Assembly (NCBI RefSeq): GCF_026213295.1
Contig: NC_079418.1
Location: forward strand, 7,770,806 to 7,834,805
Length of the DNA stretch: 64,000 nucleotides
Origin: Gadus chalcogrammus
Lineage: Eukaryota; Chordata; Actinopteri; Gadiformes; Gadidae
Reading direction: 5' to 3'
Shown: positions 30,172 through 40,170 of the stretch, piece after piece
Layout: each line of letters starts with the position of its first letter
Numbering within the stretch: position 1 is the stretch's first letter
Made by a program: the position numbers and the translations under genes
The notes under the pieces: model-generated
The model's input: the letters and a program-made list of their open reading frames with translations, nothing else
What the model was told of the DNA's origin: nothing
Database searches by the model: none

Positions 30172-30859
30172 CAGCCTTTCTCAAAGTGGGTGCCGCGGGG
30201 TGCCCCGTGACTGTGTCAGGGGTGCCACCAAAATATTACGTATTCTGACATTTAATATAATTTTTTTTTTTTTTAAAGAAATCGGACATTTCATATATGA
30301 CATATTTGAATATATTGAATACATAAATACATTCTTTCTTACATATGTAAGAAAGAATGCAGTGTGTAATAAAATAACACACGGCATTCAATATCCACAG
30401 ACATGTCATTGAATACAGTGTGTGTGTGTGTGCGTGCGCGTATGGCACGGATGGAAACAAGAACTATGATGGAAAAACATTCCTGCTATCTCTGCACTTC
30501 ATTTGAGTTCTCCTGGTCTCAATTTGTTGGGTTCTTGTATTGCCTGTGTTGCTGTATAGCTTGGGCGGTCCACCTCTTATGGTTTTATGGCATTTGTGTC
30601 TCTGATTTATTGTTTTGTGAAGCACTTTGTAAACCTGTGTTTTTAAAGGTGCTATAAAGTTGCTATGAAGTTGTTATTATTATTAATATTTACAGTTGTA
30701 TTATGCTCTGTTCATTACTGTCCTGTCTAAATAAACAGGACATTTGCATTTACGTTAAGGCTATGCAGTGTCGTTTTTAATCATATTTTACACTGGGGTG
30801 CCTTGAGATTTTATGCACTTTTGAAAGGTGCCCTGGCTGAAAAAAGTTGAGAAAGGCTG
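30172..30859. mobile_element. hAT-type element with CAGCCTTTCTCAA ends
   Basis: GTCTATAC on both sides (30164-30171, 30860-30867). Termini CAGCCTTTCTCAA and TTGAGAAAGGCTG. It contains a LINE-like 3' tail (about 30485-30690) and no transposase. Confidence 0.82.
30485..30690 (+). repeat. LINE 3'-end fragment (L2/CR1-like)
   Basis: Ends GTGAAGCACTTTGTAAACCT then AAAGGTGCTATAAAGTTGC and a TTATTATTATTA tail, the pattern of fish L2/CR1-type LINE 3' ends. No coding sequence remains. Confidence 0.55.
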
Positions 30860-31175
30860 GTCTATACCTTCAACATAAAGTGTACATATTTACAATTTCA
30901 AATTCGTCCCAGCCTTTATACCACAGATACTCTAGGGTCTATAGCATATAACCTTGTTGTCTGATTAAAGTTTAATTCATTTTCCACAATTTACCAGCTC
31001 TCGTTTTGAAGAATAATCACGCGCCATTCGTTTAAATGGGAATCGCAACGGTCTATTCTTTCAACATAAAGTGTACATATTTATAATTTGAAATTCGTCC
31101 CAGCCAAGATACTCTAGGTCTATAGCATATAACCGCGTTTTCTGATTACAGTTTAATGCAACAGTAAGCTGACAA

Positions 31176-31540
31176 AATCAACACTGCAACTGCAAATTAA
31201 CCACACAGTGATAACCATGGCAACCGGTCAAACAAATTTTCTTTTTGCCATCATTCTGCGCGCACATCCGCCGTGTTGATAAACAAATAATCCCCATTTA
31301 CTGCAGCCAATCAAATTGCTTCCCACTGCAAAGCCGATGTGTCGATATAATACAAAAGATGAGACAAATATAACCCAGATCCTGTAAGGGACTCTTATCT
31401 CTCTCATATCTCAGTCTGTCCATGTTTCTTTACAACCCACCTCAGTCAGATATGGAGTGTACCATTGCAGCTGCACCGCCTCCAGTCGGAGTCTGGCGTA
31501 TCGGAGTGTTGCCATAGTCAATCTTTAAAGCCTCTCGAGC
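31176..31540. other. No gene seen
   Basis: Unremarkable DNA between the tandem array and the LTR element, with no ends or coding signal that I can support. Confidence 0.4.
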
Positions 31541-31543
31541 CAT

Positions 31544-31860
31544 CTAACGTTGGTCGGCGATGATAAGGGCCTCATCTAGATCAGGAGCCCCCTGCTCCTG
31601 ACAGTTAGCTCTCAAGGCCGGGTCAAACCCCGCCAGAAACCTGCAAAACTCTTGTTTCTGAGCTATGTCTCTGAAACAGTCTAGAAAATGTTTTTGGCCA
31701 AATGCCTCCTGCATACTCTCCGTTACTGCAATATAGTTGGACTGAACGGCTGGCAGACTATCCCATAACAGAAAAGCAGCTTTGGTTTGACCCGTTTGTA
31801 AAATTCTGACTTCTTCTTCTTCTTCACCTTCAGTGCCTCCCACTAGCGCCTTCACGGCAA
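31544..31860 (-). pseudogene. LTR retrotransposon gag fragment
   Basis: About 100 residues including KAAFLLWDSLPAVQSNYIAV, FLAGFDPALRANCQEQGAPD and LDEALIIADQR, a retrotransposon gag capsid pattern. It continues, frameshifted, upstream toward 32000. The capsid C-terminus and zinc knuckle were not found. Confidence 0.72.
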
Positions 31861-32270
31861 CCTCATACTGCCTGGCTCAGCAGGGGAAGCTTTGCTTTTC
31901 CTCTCCCGCATAGGGCGGTGGATGTTCAATCTTTACATTGCTGGAGAATGGTCGTTCCCTGCAGCGCTGCCTGTAGTCCAACGGATCCTTGTCAAACTTT
32001 CACATTTTGCTTCTTTTATTTCATTCATGTAGCTCTTTTTAACTGAGCTCACAACGACGATGAGTTGAAGGCTGAAGTCCTCATGCTTGACGCTTGACGC
32101 TGATCACAGATTCTCCACGCATACTAGCTAAACCGTGTACAGCTAAACTAACCGCGCTAGAAGTAATTTGTTACTTAACTAAACTTTTCCCAACTTTTCC
32201 CAACAGTTTTGTCCGTTTCAGTAATTTTAGATGGGCATCCGAACAGAACTAATCCCACCGCTGCCATCAA

Positions 32271-32471
32271 TGTAACCAAGCGTTTTATTGTTGCCTATAC
32301 TTGGTTAATATATAAAGAAAGAATTGGCAAACTTCATTCACTGAACGGGGCTTACCAATTTATTGTCAGCACATCAAAATAGCAACCAACACACAGACAC
32401 TTCCATTCTGCCCCTTCAGAATAGGATTCCCTTACAGGAACTGGGTGACGCAAACAGCAGGTGACTAAACA
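32271..32471 (-). repeat. LTR, 201 bases
   Basis: Starts TGTTTAGTCACC and ends CGCTTGGTTACA on the - strand, with AATAAAAC 15 to 20 bases before the end as polyadenylation signal. The TG...CA form and following primer-binding site support an LTR. Confidence 0.7.
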
Positions 32472-32489
32472 CAATCCTATAATTCAACT

Positions 32490-32875
32490 TTTTGGAAAAA
32501 TATAACAGCCAGATTTTTCCTGCTTCTTCTTGCTTGTTATTGCAAAATGGATCCAGTAGACGAGTGTATTTGCATGACCGCAATATGATTGGCCGACGGA
32601 TCCGCCGCTGACTGAATTGTTTAACATTTCACAACTTTTTACGCAAATGGATTGTGGGTCCGTCCGTTCTGTCGGCTCCGTGGCCTGAGTCAAAAAGTTG
32701 AGAAATGTTCAACTTCTCAGGCAGCGACGGATCCGTCGCCCAATCGGACTGGGTTATGTAAATATACGCAATGACACTGTCCAATGAAATCGCCTTTGTA
32801 TTAAAACCGGAAGAACACATGGATACGTCAAAAAGCCCCTATCCGTCGACGGACGCATGTAGTGTGAACAAGGCG
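32490..32875. mobile_element. MITE related to 28388-28775, left end missing
   Basis: The right end ...AGTGTGAACAAGGCG is followed by TAA. It contains a TCAAAAAGTTGAGAAATGTT palindrome half and several ATCCGTCG/CGACGGAT motifs in both orientations. The matching left end is not present near 32490. Confidence 0.5.
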
Positions 32876-33035
32876 TAATGGAGGCCTGAGACTCAATCCA
32901 AACCAGTGTAAATCAAAGTAAAGTGCGGCAAGCAGAAATTTCTCATATCAGTTTTAAAGGGCACATGCGATTCCAGGCTCGGCTTGTGGTGTTGTGTCGC
33001 CATCTATAGGTCAAAGTGGTCCACTGCAGGGTTAC

Positions 33036-33400
33036 TGTGTGTGTGTGTGTGGTTGGTGTCTTTGTATGTGCATGTCTGTTTGTTTGTGTGTGTCCTTGTT
33101 TATGTGTGTATGTGAGTACTTTTGCCTGTGCGGTATTGTGTGAGGTCGATGTGTGAGTGTGTGTGAATGTGTGGATGTGTGTGCATGAGTGTGTGTCTGT
33201 ATGTGTGCGTGTGTGTGTGTATGTTTGCGGTAGTGCATGCATGTGCAGAGAGAGAGAGAGGGAGAGAGGGAGAGAGGGAGAAAGACGGACACAGAGGGAG
33301 AAAGATGGACACAGAGGGAGAAAGACGGACACAGAGGGAGAAAGACGGACACAGAGAGAGAGGGAGAGAGAGGGAGACAGAGGGATATAGGGAGAAAAAA
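33036..33400. repeat. TG microsatellite followed by a GA minisatellite
   Basis: Imperfect (TG)n at 33036-33245, then (GA)n, then four near-perfect tandem copies of GGGAGAAAGACGGACACAGA at about 33276-33357, then (GA)n to 33390. Confidence 0.88.
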
Positions 33401-33748
33401 AATTGAGACTGGGTGATAGAGTCAAAAGGTGAACATCGCAGTGATCCTGTCAGGTCACACATGTGAGAGAGATGATCATTAATACCAATACTACCTCGTT
33501 AATTAACTATACTGCTCAGAGCTTCCACATATACATTTCTACATTCAGGGCGTTTTGCAGACGCTTTCAATCAGAGCGACCAACAATAAGTCCTTTTGTC
33601 AGAAGAAAGAGAAACAACAATATATCGCTGTCGGTAAAGTTCGATCTCATTACAACTGCTTACGTCGGAACCGGTTCCCTACTGGAACCGAGTTTCTGTG
33701 CTCAACCCAAGAAGGAAGTGGCAGTCTTCCAAGCCGGACCTTCAGCCT

Positions 33749-33955
33749 GGAAGCATTGTGCTTCTCAAGGACGACCAAATAAAGAGAAATGAAGGGCCTC
33801 TAGGAGTTACACTATAACTCAAGTCTTTCCAAGTGAAGACAGCAGAGAGAGTGCACAAGGTGGAGATCAGGGTCTCCAAGAAAGATGGGACTAAAATGTT
33901 CATGCGGCCTGTTAACGAGTTGATCCGGCTTTTAGCCCCCAAGAATAAGGAATAA
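33749..33955 (+). pseudogene. BEL/Pao integrase C-terminal fragment
   Basis: In one frame: GSIVLLKDDQIKRNEGPLGV, a stop at about 33818, a shifted patch, then KVEIRVSKKDGTKMFMRPVN and a final stop. The pattern of VLLKD...RNEWPLG and RKVEI...RP is that of the C-terminal module after the integrase of BEL/Pao retrotransposons. The key Trp of RNEWP is Gly here. No LTR was found next to it. Confidence 0.65.
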
Positions 33956-34495
33956 TAACGGCTATGGACTGTTTAGGTAGTGGCGTTTCAAAACCGCCAG
34001 GGCCCTGTACCAATCCACGAAGCTCGCTTAGAGGGTTAGCGAGGTATGTTGAGCTCCAAGCCTGGGTTAGTTGTACCACGAAAGTCTATCTCTTTTAGCG
34101 TCGCTGTATGTATCACCATGGTGACTTATGCTCGCAACCAAACCTGGTCGGGAGCAGTTTTTCGGCTTAGTCTAGCCGGAGATCGGCTACTTAAATCGGC
34201 GTGCGCAGCTTCCTAGCCACTCCTCTGACAATGGCGTCACCATTTGTGGGTGTTCCCGTGGACCCCGGCGCACTTCTCGTACAGGCGTCTCTCCGAAGAC
34301 AAGGGTTTTACGGGACAGAACCGATCCCTTGGCATTGTCTGACGATATTCAAATTTCAGACTTTATTTTCATTGTGCAAACAACGAAATTGGGGTTCTTC
34401 ATGAGAGATACAGATTCTCATCAGAGGGTGTTCGTTATTTGATCGTCCTTTTGGACCTTATGTAGACAATGATGTTGCGCATTGTGTCTCAGTGA

Positions 34496-34566
34496 CAGAG
34501 TGCTAGAGTGGAGGTAGCGCGTCAGTCTTGAATTTCTGCGCGGGGGGTTTGACTCCCAAGTGACAC
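34496..34566 (+). repeat. tRNA-Met-like sequence
   Basis: AGGTAGCGCGTCAGTCTTGA resembles the D-arm to anticodon part of elongator tRNA-Met, and GGGGGGTTTGACTCCCAAG resembles a B box and T arm. The anticodon loop reads TTGAATT rather than CAT-containing sequence and the acceptor stem does not close, so it is not a working tRNA gene. Confidence 0.5.
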
Positions 34567-34731
34567 GAATTTATGTGAAGCTTAAAAAGTCCTAATTCTC
34601 ATGCAAATGGAATACTTATTCACTAAAGCTTATGGAATTATATTTTTGTGCTTATTTCGAACTTGAACCCATATTTTCAAGGCCGTGCTGGCACCACATC
34701 TATGGGGGTAAAATGCATGATGATTGACCGG

Positions 34732-34800
34732 CGAATTTGAACCCCGGTCGCTGGCGTTTGGGTCTTATACTAATCCACTACGCTACAGCCGCTACCTCTC
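34732..34800 (-). repeat. tRNA-like sequence
   Basis: On the - strand: GGTAGCGGCTGTAGCGTAGT then GGATTAG (A-box-like) and ACCGGGGTTCAAATTCGCCG (good B box and T arm). It is not a full cloverleaf. It may be the other arm of an old inverted duplication. Confidence 0.5.
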
Positions 34801-35218
34801 AGCGGTCGAAAACATGCGATACATTTCTTAAATAGGGTGTATTTAAAGTGAATTCCCTAAATGATAGAATAAGGCAGGATGGACGTTGCTTATGCATTTT
34901 TAAGTCATCATCATTCTATTTGAATTAATGGCGAACAATTCTGCATTTGGCATAGTTATTTTACAGACAATATGCAGAATCTTTTCACTTATACTCATAT
35001 AGACTGCTTGATCTATCGTAAAGGTGAGAAAAATGACGCAAAAAACGCCCCTTTCACATGAACGCGCACTGAACCTAAAGCGGAAAACCTGGTTCAACTA
35101 ATTGAATCTAAATTGAGCTTCGTGGTACCATTTAACTCTGATTGCGAGTTGCGGCTGTCGAGCCAGGTTTTCCCAAGAAAGCCTGGGTATGTTCAGCGAG
35201 CTTCTTGGTATAGGGCAC

Positions 35219-36520
35219 AGACGGGGAGTGTTCTGTTACCGTAATGTAGTTCCCTATGTGTTACGTCAATTCATGTAACCTGCCACTAGGGGGTAGTGGT
35301 CCCTTTAGGAAGTTCAGGATGTCACTAAAGGCATTAAGGACGCACATGGCAAAGGCTGCATCGGAATACTTAGTACATACTATTTCTGTTCAGTGTCTAC
35401 TACTTGACTGTACTACACTTGACAGTGTAGTACGGTCTACAGCTATGCGTGTAACGCCTCCGAACGCTTATTGATCGTTATTCATTATTTGACGTTTTAA
35501 GAGTTGTTTTGCGCAGTTTGACGTCAAATGTCGACAAAGGTTTAAAAGTATATGATAAATCGTTTGTAACCCAGTTGAAATTCGGGTTCTGGTTATTCAA
35601 AATGATAAACAATATCATATAAGAGTTTATCACTTTTCATTATGTTTTGTCGATGTTTGTCTAATGTTGCACACTTTGTAAATGTTGTTGTATCCTTTGC
35701 TTAATTTAACTGTGATATGGCCATCCAGCCAGGAGGGGGCGCGATGAGTTTTTTTGCGGGAGAGAAAAAGAAGAAAAAATAAAGACGTTAGTTGGGAAGA
35801 GCACACGTTTTATTGTTTGATGACATATCCGCAACACAAGATTGAAGACAAAGTTCAACACGAACTTCAAAACTTGAAAGCTCCCCCAGACGGGTTCACA
35901 TACGACCCGGTCAGTTAATTAACAGAAGTAGCTGAACAGTGGCCTGCTAACTAACGCAGCTAGCGACGCTACTGCCACGGGGTTTCCGAGGGACCGCCGC
36001 AAGAGCTAGCGGGTGTGACCACGCGGGTTGGCTGACCTGGCTCGGGCGAAGGGAATCACGCGACAAGCAGTGAGGAGCGACTGTGTCCTTTCCACGGACT
36101 TCCTCAGGACTTTCACGGACTTCCACGGACTTTCCCAGTACTCTCACGGTCTTCCACGGACCTTCAAGGACGTCCATCGCGTTTTACCTGCACGTGTGAG
36201 TAGCTGACCGAGTTCTCTTGGCTCGGAGGAGCGAAGAGGACTATTTCAGGACTATATCAACAGGCCTGCAACGGGGTTTTCTTTTGTAAAGGATTGTTTT
36301 ATTTTGTTTATTTTATGTGCCGGCTTAGTTAGTAATGTTAATTACTTCTAGCCTGTATGGTAATACGATGTGCGACATGGGATCTGTGACATGCACTTTA
36401 TTGTTCTCAAATAAGTTAACTATTTACCTTTTGTTGGTTGGCTTACTAAATACGTGTAGTGTGGATATTGTGTGTGTTTAGTGGTTAATATTTAATAAGG
36501 GTGCTGGTGTTGTATGGTTA
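35219..36520. other. No gene recognised; small hairpin
   Basis: A perfect hairpin GTACTACAC...GTGTAGTAC lies at about 35411-35433 within a 'tagtacatact' rich segment. A possible LTR-like text with AATAAAGACG near 35778 was considered but has no clear ends. Several short open frames have no recognisable domain. Confidence 0.35.
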
Positions 36521-37550
36521 CAGTGGCGATTTTGGTTTGGAAACTCTGGTGGGGCCCATGCAGGAAAATATTATAACGCAATCCAGAAATACCACATTAT
36601 AATTCTCTCAAGAACATACCTGTTTTCTTCGGTCTGCCGGTTGTGCTGGTCAATGCCACGTCGGTATATGCACTGTCAAGCTGAGATGCAACATTTGCTC
36701 TCCCCAAAAGACCAAGCTTGATGGCATTATCCACATGAGAAGCACAGCTTTCGTGTTTTAACAGATGACGGATGTTTTAAATCTTTAAATCCAGTGGTTG
36801 TCCAGACGGTTTCCCCTCCAAAGAGCAGACATGGAAAGCAGTAGAGCGCCTTTTTTGACGAGCTCCCGGCAAGCCAAGTTTTCCGCTTGAACCACTCCTG
36901 GTTGAACGATCTATTCTTGTCCTTTCCCTCTTGAATAATGATTAAATCCGTCGGGCGATGTGGTCCCAAACGTTTTATCTCCAACTTCTGTTCAAGTGGT
37001 AAAGTGCTAAATCTCACATGAGACAGATACTCAACACGATTCATCATTTATTGAATGAAACGTCCATTTGTTGTTATTTACTGTAACTGTAACAGTAACT
37101 ACGTTAGCTAGCTAGCAAGATCTGATCGGCTCCGCCGTAAACCCTGCCCTTTCTACAAATCAGTCAATGAGAAGAGCTTTGGGGCCCTAAACTTCTGGCC
37201 CCACAGCCGAAACAGAAGCGGGCGCTGCGCACGCGCTTGCTCGCGCAACAGCTCCACAGTTTTCTACACTGCAGCAGACAGGGCCATCTCGGCTGGGCCC
37301 CACCGAGCGGAACAGACGAGACGGAGCAACCAACTATTTCACACACAACTACTACACTACAAAAAGTAAGACAATTGCGTTCATCAAATTAAAACTGCGG
37401 ACATGTAATTAATTATTAACAATAATGTATTATTAACTTATGCTCAATGACATTTTTGAAAAAAGAAAAGAAAAGTATAATCGTGCCCTGCACGGCAGCG
37501 CCCTCTGGTGGGGCCGTGCCCCACTGCCCCCTAATGCAAAGACGCCACTG
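36521..37550 (-). mobile_element. hAT element with TTF-type zinc-finger ORF
   Basis: TATGGTTA on both sides (36513-36520, 37551-37558). Ends are CAGTGGCGATTTTGG and, inverted, CAGTGGCGTCTTTGC. The - strand ORF at 36727-37047 gives a transposase N-terminal zinc finger. The catalytic domain is missing. Confidence 0.87.
36727..37047 (-). pseudogene. hAT transposase N-terminal fragment (TTF-type zinc finger)
   Basis: Reads IKRLGPHRPTDLIIIQEGKD, RSFNQEWFKRKTWLAGSSSK and ALYCFPCLLFGG, the pattern of the TTF-type finger found in hAT transposases related to ZMYM1. The frame ends soon after CFSCG; nothing of the catalytic core follows. Confidence 0.78.
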
Positions 37551-38045
37551 TATGGTTAGCATAATATAGGAAACAGTGACGGACTGGGATTAAAAAACGG
37601 CCCTGGCATTTTCACCCACCAGCGGCCCACACGGTGACGCGCACGCACGCGCAACACACAGATATAACTTCACATGCACGGAAATAACACACACTTTTGT
37701 AGCCCCATTGGTGATGAACTCTCTAATTGTAATTTGCATAAAGACTGACCAAAAACATGGATAGATCAATGCACAACTCCAAGAAAATTAATGAAATATG
37801 AAATCTGAAAATGATATATGAATAGCTTCGTACAGATCATCAGAGCAGCCGCTCCATAATACAAACGTGTCTTAATTAACGTCATGCAGTTAACAAAGTG
37901 CGAAGGAGTTTGCTCTTCTCTGCAACCCTGTCTAACATGTCATCAGCATCCAAGTTCATTAGGACCTCTTTCTCTGTCGCCATCATAAAGGCCTCCAAAT
38001 TATCCTGTGACAATCGTGTCCTTAGGCGATTCTTGATGAATTTAA

Positions 38046-38917
38046 GGCGTGACACGGCAGGTGAATACGATTTTTTTTTAAACTTAGATATCTTTATGAA
38101 ACTTTACCGGTTGATTAGCCACATGAATAGAAGAAGAAAATGCATTGGAAGTTTTCTGTAATTCTATGTTAAGATATGCTAATTAGGCTATATCTAATAA
38201 AATATGCGCAAATATGCATACATTTTGAAACGAAGAATCGGACCATTGGAAAAAGCCAGGCTCAAAATTATTTTTTCATGTTGCTATATTAAATAGAAAA
38301 ATATTTACAAAGGGGATTATGGATATCTCCTTTTGTTTCCAGTTAATCAGAAAATACTGCCAATGCCTTAAAAAAATGTATTGCCGTCCTATTTTTATGC
38401 ATAAAATGTCATGTAAATCAGGCCAAGAATGATATATCAACAAATCCCACTGTAAAAATCTTCATATAGTAGCTGAGAATAAGATTCTAAAGTTTGGTGC
38501 ATGTAGGTGCTACAGAAGTGGAGATTCCTTGCTTGGCGTGTGAGGAAAAACTCATTATGAGAAAACGGCCTTTAAAGATTCTTATGGCAAAAGCTAACCA
38601 GGAAGCTTGAGAGCATACCACGTGATACATTCGAGTCCAGCCAATCAGATCAGTTTTATGTTGTGCAGCAGATCAAGTGCTTTCCAATGATACCACGGAA
38701 CACATATGACAGAGACCGGCTGTAATTTGAAACGGTGCGTAATAAAGCAAACTTTTGGTGAATCTTCTGTATAATTCAGAGGCGCAAGTTGACAAACTAT
38801 AATAAAACAAACACCTAAATGTTTTGTTTTGACTTTTTTTTTTCTTTTGTGTGAAACATTACATGTTAATGGTGCAAAATAGCCCAAAATATCAAAATTG
38901 ACCTGCCGTGTCTCGCC
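38046..38917. mobile_element. TTAA-target MITE, copy 1
   Basis: TTAA at 38042-38045 and 38918-38921. Ends GGCGTGACACGGCAGG and, inverted, GGCGAGACACGGCAGG. The 872-base interior is AT-rich without coding regions. A second copy lies at 48515-49424. Confidence 0.85.
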
Positions 38918-39240
38918 TTAAAGTGCGTATTGGAAGTTAATGTTTTTAAAAATATTTATACATAACATTCTCTGAAAATTGCTCTTTGAAATTAAAATGC
39001 AGGATTTTATCAGTTTAAAAAAGTATATCGGCAAAAAATCCAGTTTTAAAGTGACTATTTTGAGCAAGGCTTCAAAAACCGTTTTTTTATTTGATACGTC
39101 AAACGCGTCATATTACGTAGGAATTGGTAGACGCGGTCGCTGTTGCTGCCTCAGCTCTATGCGTAGTTGTGAGTAGTTACCGCGGTGAGGGGTCTTGTAT
39201 TCCCCCCCCCTGTGGTTTTTGGGTTTTTCTAATCGACGAG

Positions 39241-39366
39241 ATGAGGTTTTGTATCTGTGGGGGTTGTTCCAACTCCGACCTCCTGTCCGACCATCTCCGA
39301 TTTCACAGTTTCCCCGATCGGAGAAAGGATGGAGCAGGCTTTCGAGCCTGCAAACCCTCACGTTAG
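39241..39366 (+). pseudogene. THAP-type zinc-finger N-terminus of a transposase
   Basis: 42 residues, MRFCICGGCSNSD, then LRFHSFPDRRKDGAGFRACK and a stop. The Cys pair followed by F-H-S-F-P and R-A-C fits the first half of a THAP domain, a C2CH DNA-binding finger found at the N-terminus of P-element and Kolobok transposases. The second half (C-x2-H) is missing, cut by the eepd1-derived segment. Confidence 0.6.
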
Positions 39367-39370
39367 TTGT

Positions 39371-40046
39371 ATTCACTCGTTCTCCAGTAGGGGCATACAC
39401 ACGACCTCTTTGACGCCAGGGTTGTTGGCCTTTTCACTGGAGCAGCGCTGAAGGTCCCAGGTGGCCAGGCGCACCGCGGCCCGGCCGTCCCGCGGGCCCG
39501 GTGCCACGCGGGGCCGCAGGGACACCATCTGCGTGGGTCCTCCCACGCAGAGGTCGAGGTCGTCGCTCCGGAGGCTGAACGAGGTTGTGCTCGGATGGGA
39601 CCGACCTGTGTAGGTCAGCCCGCCGTTGGTATTGGTGGACGGAGTTCGATGCTCTTGAACGGACCGTGTTGGGTCCGATAGGCGACAATGTTCCGGGCGA
39701 TTTTCTCCGTGATGCCGCGGATGCTCATGAGCTGCGGCGGGGTGGCGGTGTTGATGTTCATGCCGCTGCAGGAGGACATATGCTCCGGGTCTCTCCGCAG
39801 GGAGGACGGGGAGTGCTGCGACGAACTGGTCCTACTCGACACGCAGATCTCCACTTTAATAATCTCCAGTTTGGTGGCGCCTATCCCACTCACCAGCGCT
39901 AGGTCCTCCACCTTCTTGAAGCCCCCGATGCAGTCCCGGTACTCCACGATGCTCCGCGCCACGGGGCGGTTGACACCGGGCAGGGTCATGAGCTCTTCCT
40001 CCTTGGCCGTGTTGATGTTCAGCCGCTCCTGGTTCACCATAATTCT
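39371..40046 (-). pseudogene. eepd1: Captured fragment of eepd1 (helix-hairpin-helix exon)
   Basis: On the - strand: VNQERLNINTAKEEELMTLP, then SIVEYRDCIGGFKKVEDLAL and GIGATKLEIIKVEICVSS (first helix-hairpin-helix). Next come SSLRRDPEHM, NINTATPPQLMSIRGITEKI and YRTQHGPFKSIE (second). A deletion of about 25 codons shifts the frame, after which it reads PSTNTNGGLTYTGRSHPSTT, DDLDLCVGGPTQMVS, RLATWDLQRCSSEKANNPGV and KEVVCMPLLENE. This follows the order of EEPD1, an exonuclease/endonuclease-family protein in replication-fork repair. The nuclease domain proper is absent. It ends near a GTGAAT donor-like site, as expected of an exon taken from DNA, not mRNA. It is GC-rich in AT-rich surroundings. 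Confidence 0.88.
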
Positions 40047-40170
40047 CCTGACACCACAACTCTATCTCCCTCCTATTGCCATGGTGTCTCCCCCTTTTAG
40101 GTGGTTGCTGTTCTCCCTCACGGCTAGCTGGCTCAAAATTGTACGGAAGTGGTCCGAAACTGTTATCCAT
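40047..40170 (-). pseudogene. Start of a transposon second ORF (P2X7-tail-like)
   Basis: The - strand frame begins MDNSFGPLPYNFEP, then EGEQQPPKRGRHHGNRREIE and LWCQEN, after which eepd1-derived sequence begins. The YxFEP start followed by a basic stretch, GN and WC resembles proteins with a P2X7-C-terminal-like domain that occur in fish transposons. Only about 40 residues remain, so the match is tentative. Confidence 0.4.

Larger units (their letters stand above)
30006..31175. repeat. Tandem array, unit about 180 bases, split by a hAT
   Basis: Units starting 'aaattcgtcccagcc', with 'gatactctag.gtctatagcatataacc' and ending 'gccattcgttt.aatgggaatcgc.ac.gtctat', lie at 30008-30170, 30898-31066 and partly 31085-31170. 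The element 30172-30859 is inserted between the first and second. Confidence 0.85.
31544..32471 (-). mobile_element. 5' part of a Gypsy-like LTR retrotransposon
   Basis: On the - strand: an LTR at 32471-32271 (TGTTTAG...GGTTACA), then TTGATGGCAGCGGTGGGATT as likely primer-binding site, leader and a gag fragment at 31860-31544. Pol and the second LTR are absent. Confidence 0.72.
34001..35218. mobile_element. MITE with palindromic ends and internal tRNA-like sequences
   Basis: The left end GGCCCTGTACCAATCCACGA then AGCTCGCT pairs with the right end AGCGAGCTTCTTGGTATAGG. 'aagcctgggt' near both ends also pairs. A short AG or CAG duplication may flank it, so the superfamily is unsure. Two tRNA-like stretches face each other inside (34496-34566 and 34732-34800). 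Confidence 0.55.

Noticed and set aside
33276..33357. Possible CRISPR array from 20-base tandem copies
   Set aside because: The units are directly adjacent with no variable spacers, and the setting is a vertebrate genome.
32943..33462. Ser/Pro/Leu- and His/Thr-rich open frames
   Set aside because: Same artefact of TG and GA simple repeats.
34496..34566. A working tRNA-Met gene
   Set aside because: The anticodon loop and acceptor stem do not form; it lies inside a repeated element.
35560..35830. Possible LTR starting TGTAACCCAG with AATAAAGACG
   Set aside because: No matching second LTR, primer-binding site or clear end could be found.
39371..40046. A functional eepd1 gene on the - strand
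   Set aside because: A deletion shifts the frame inside the second helix-hairpin-helix, the nuclease domain exons are absent, and transposon ends enclose the piece.
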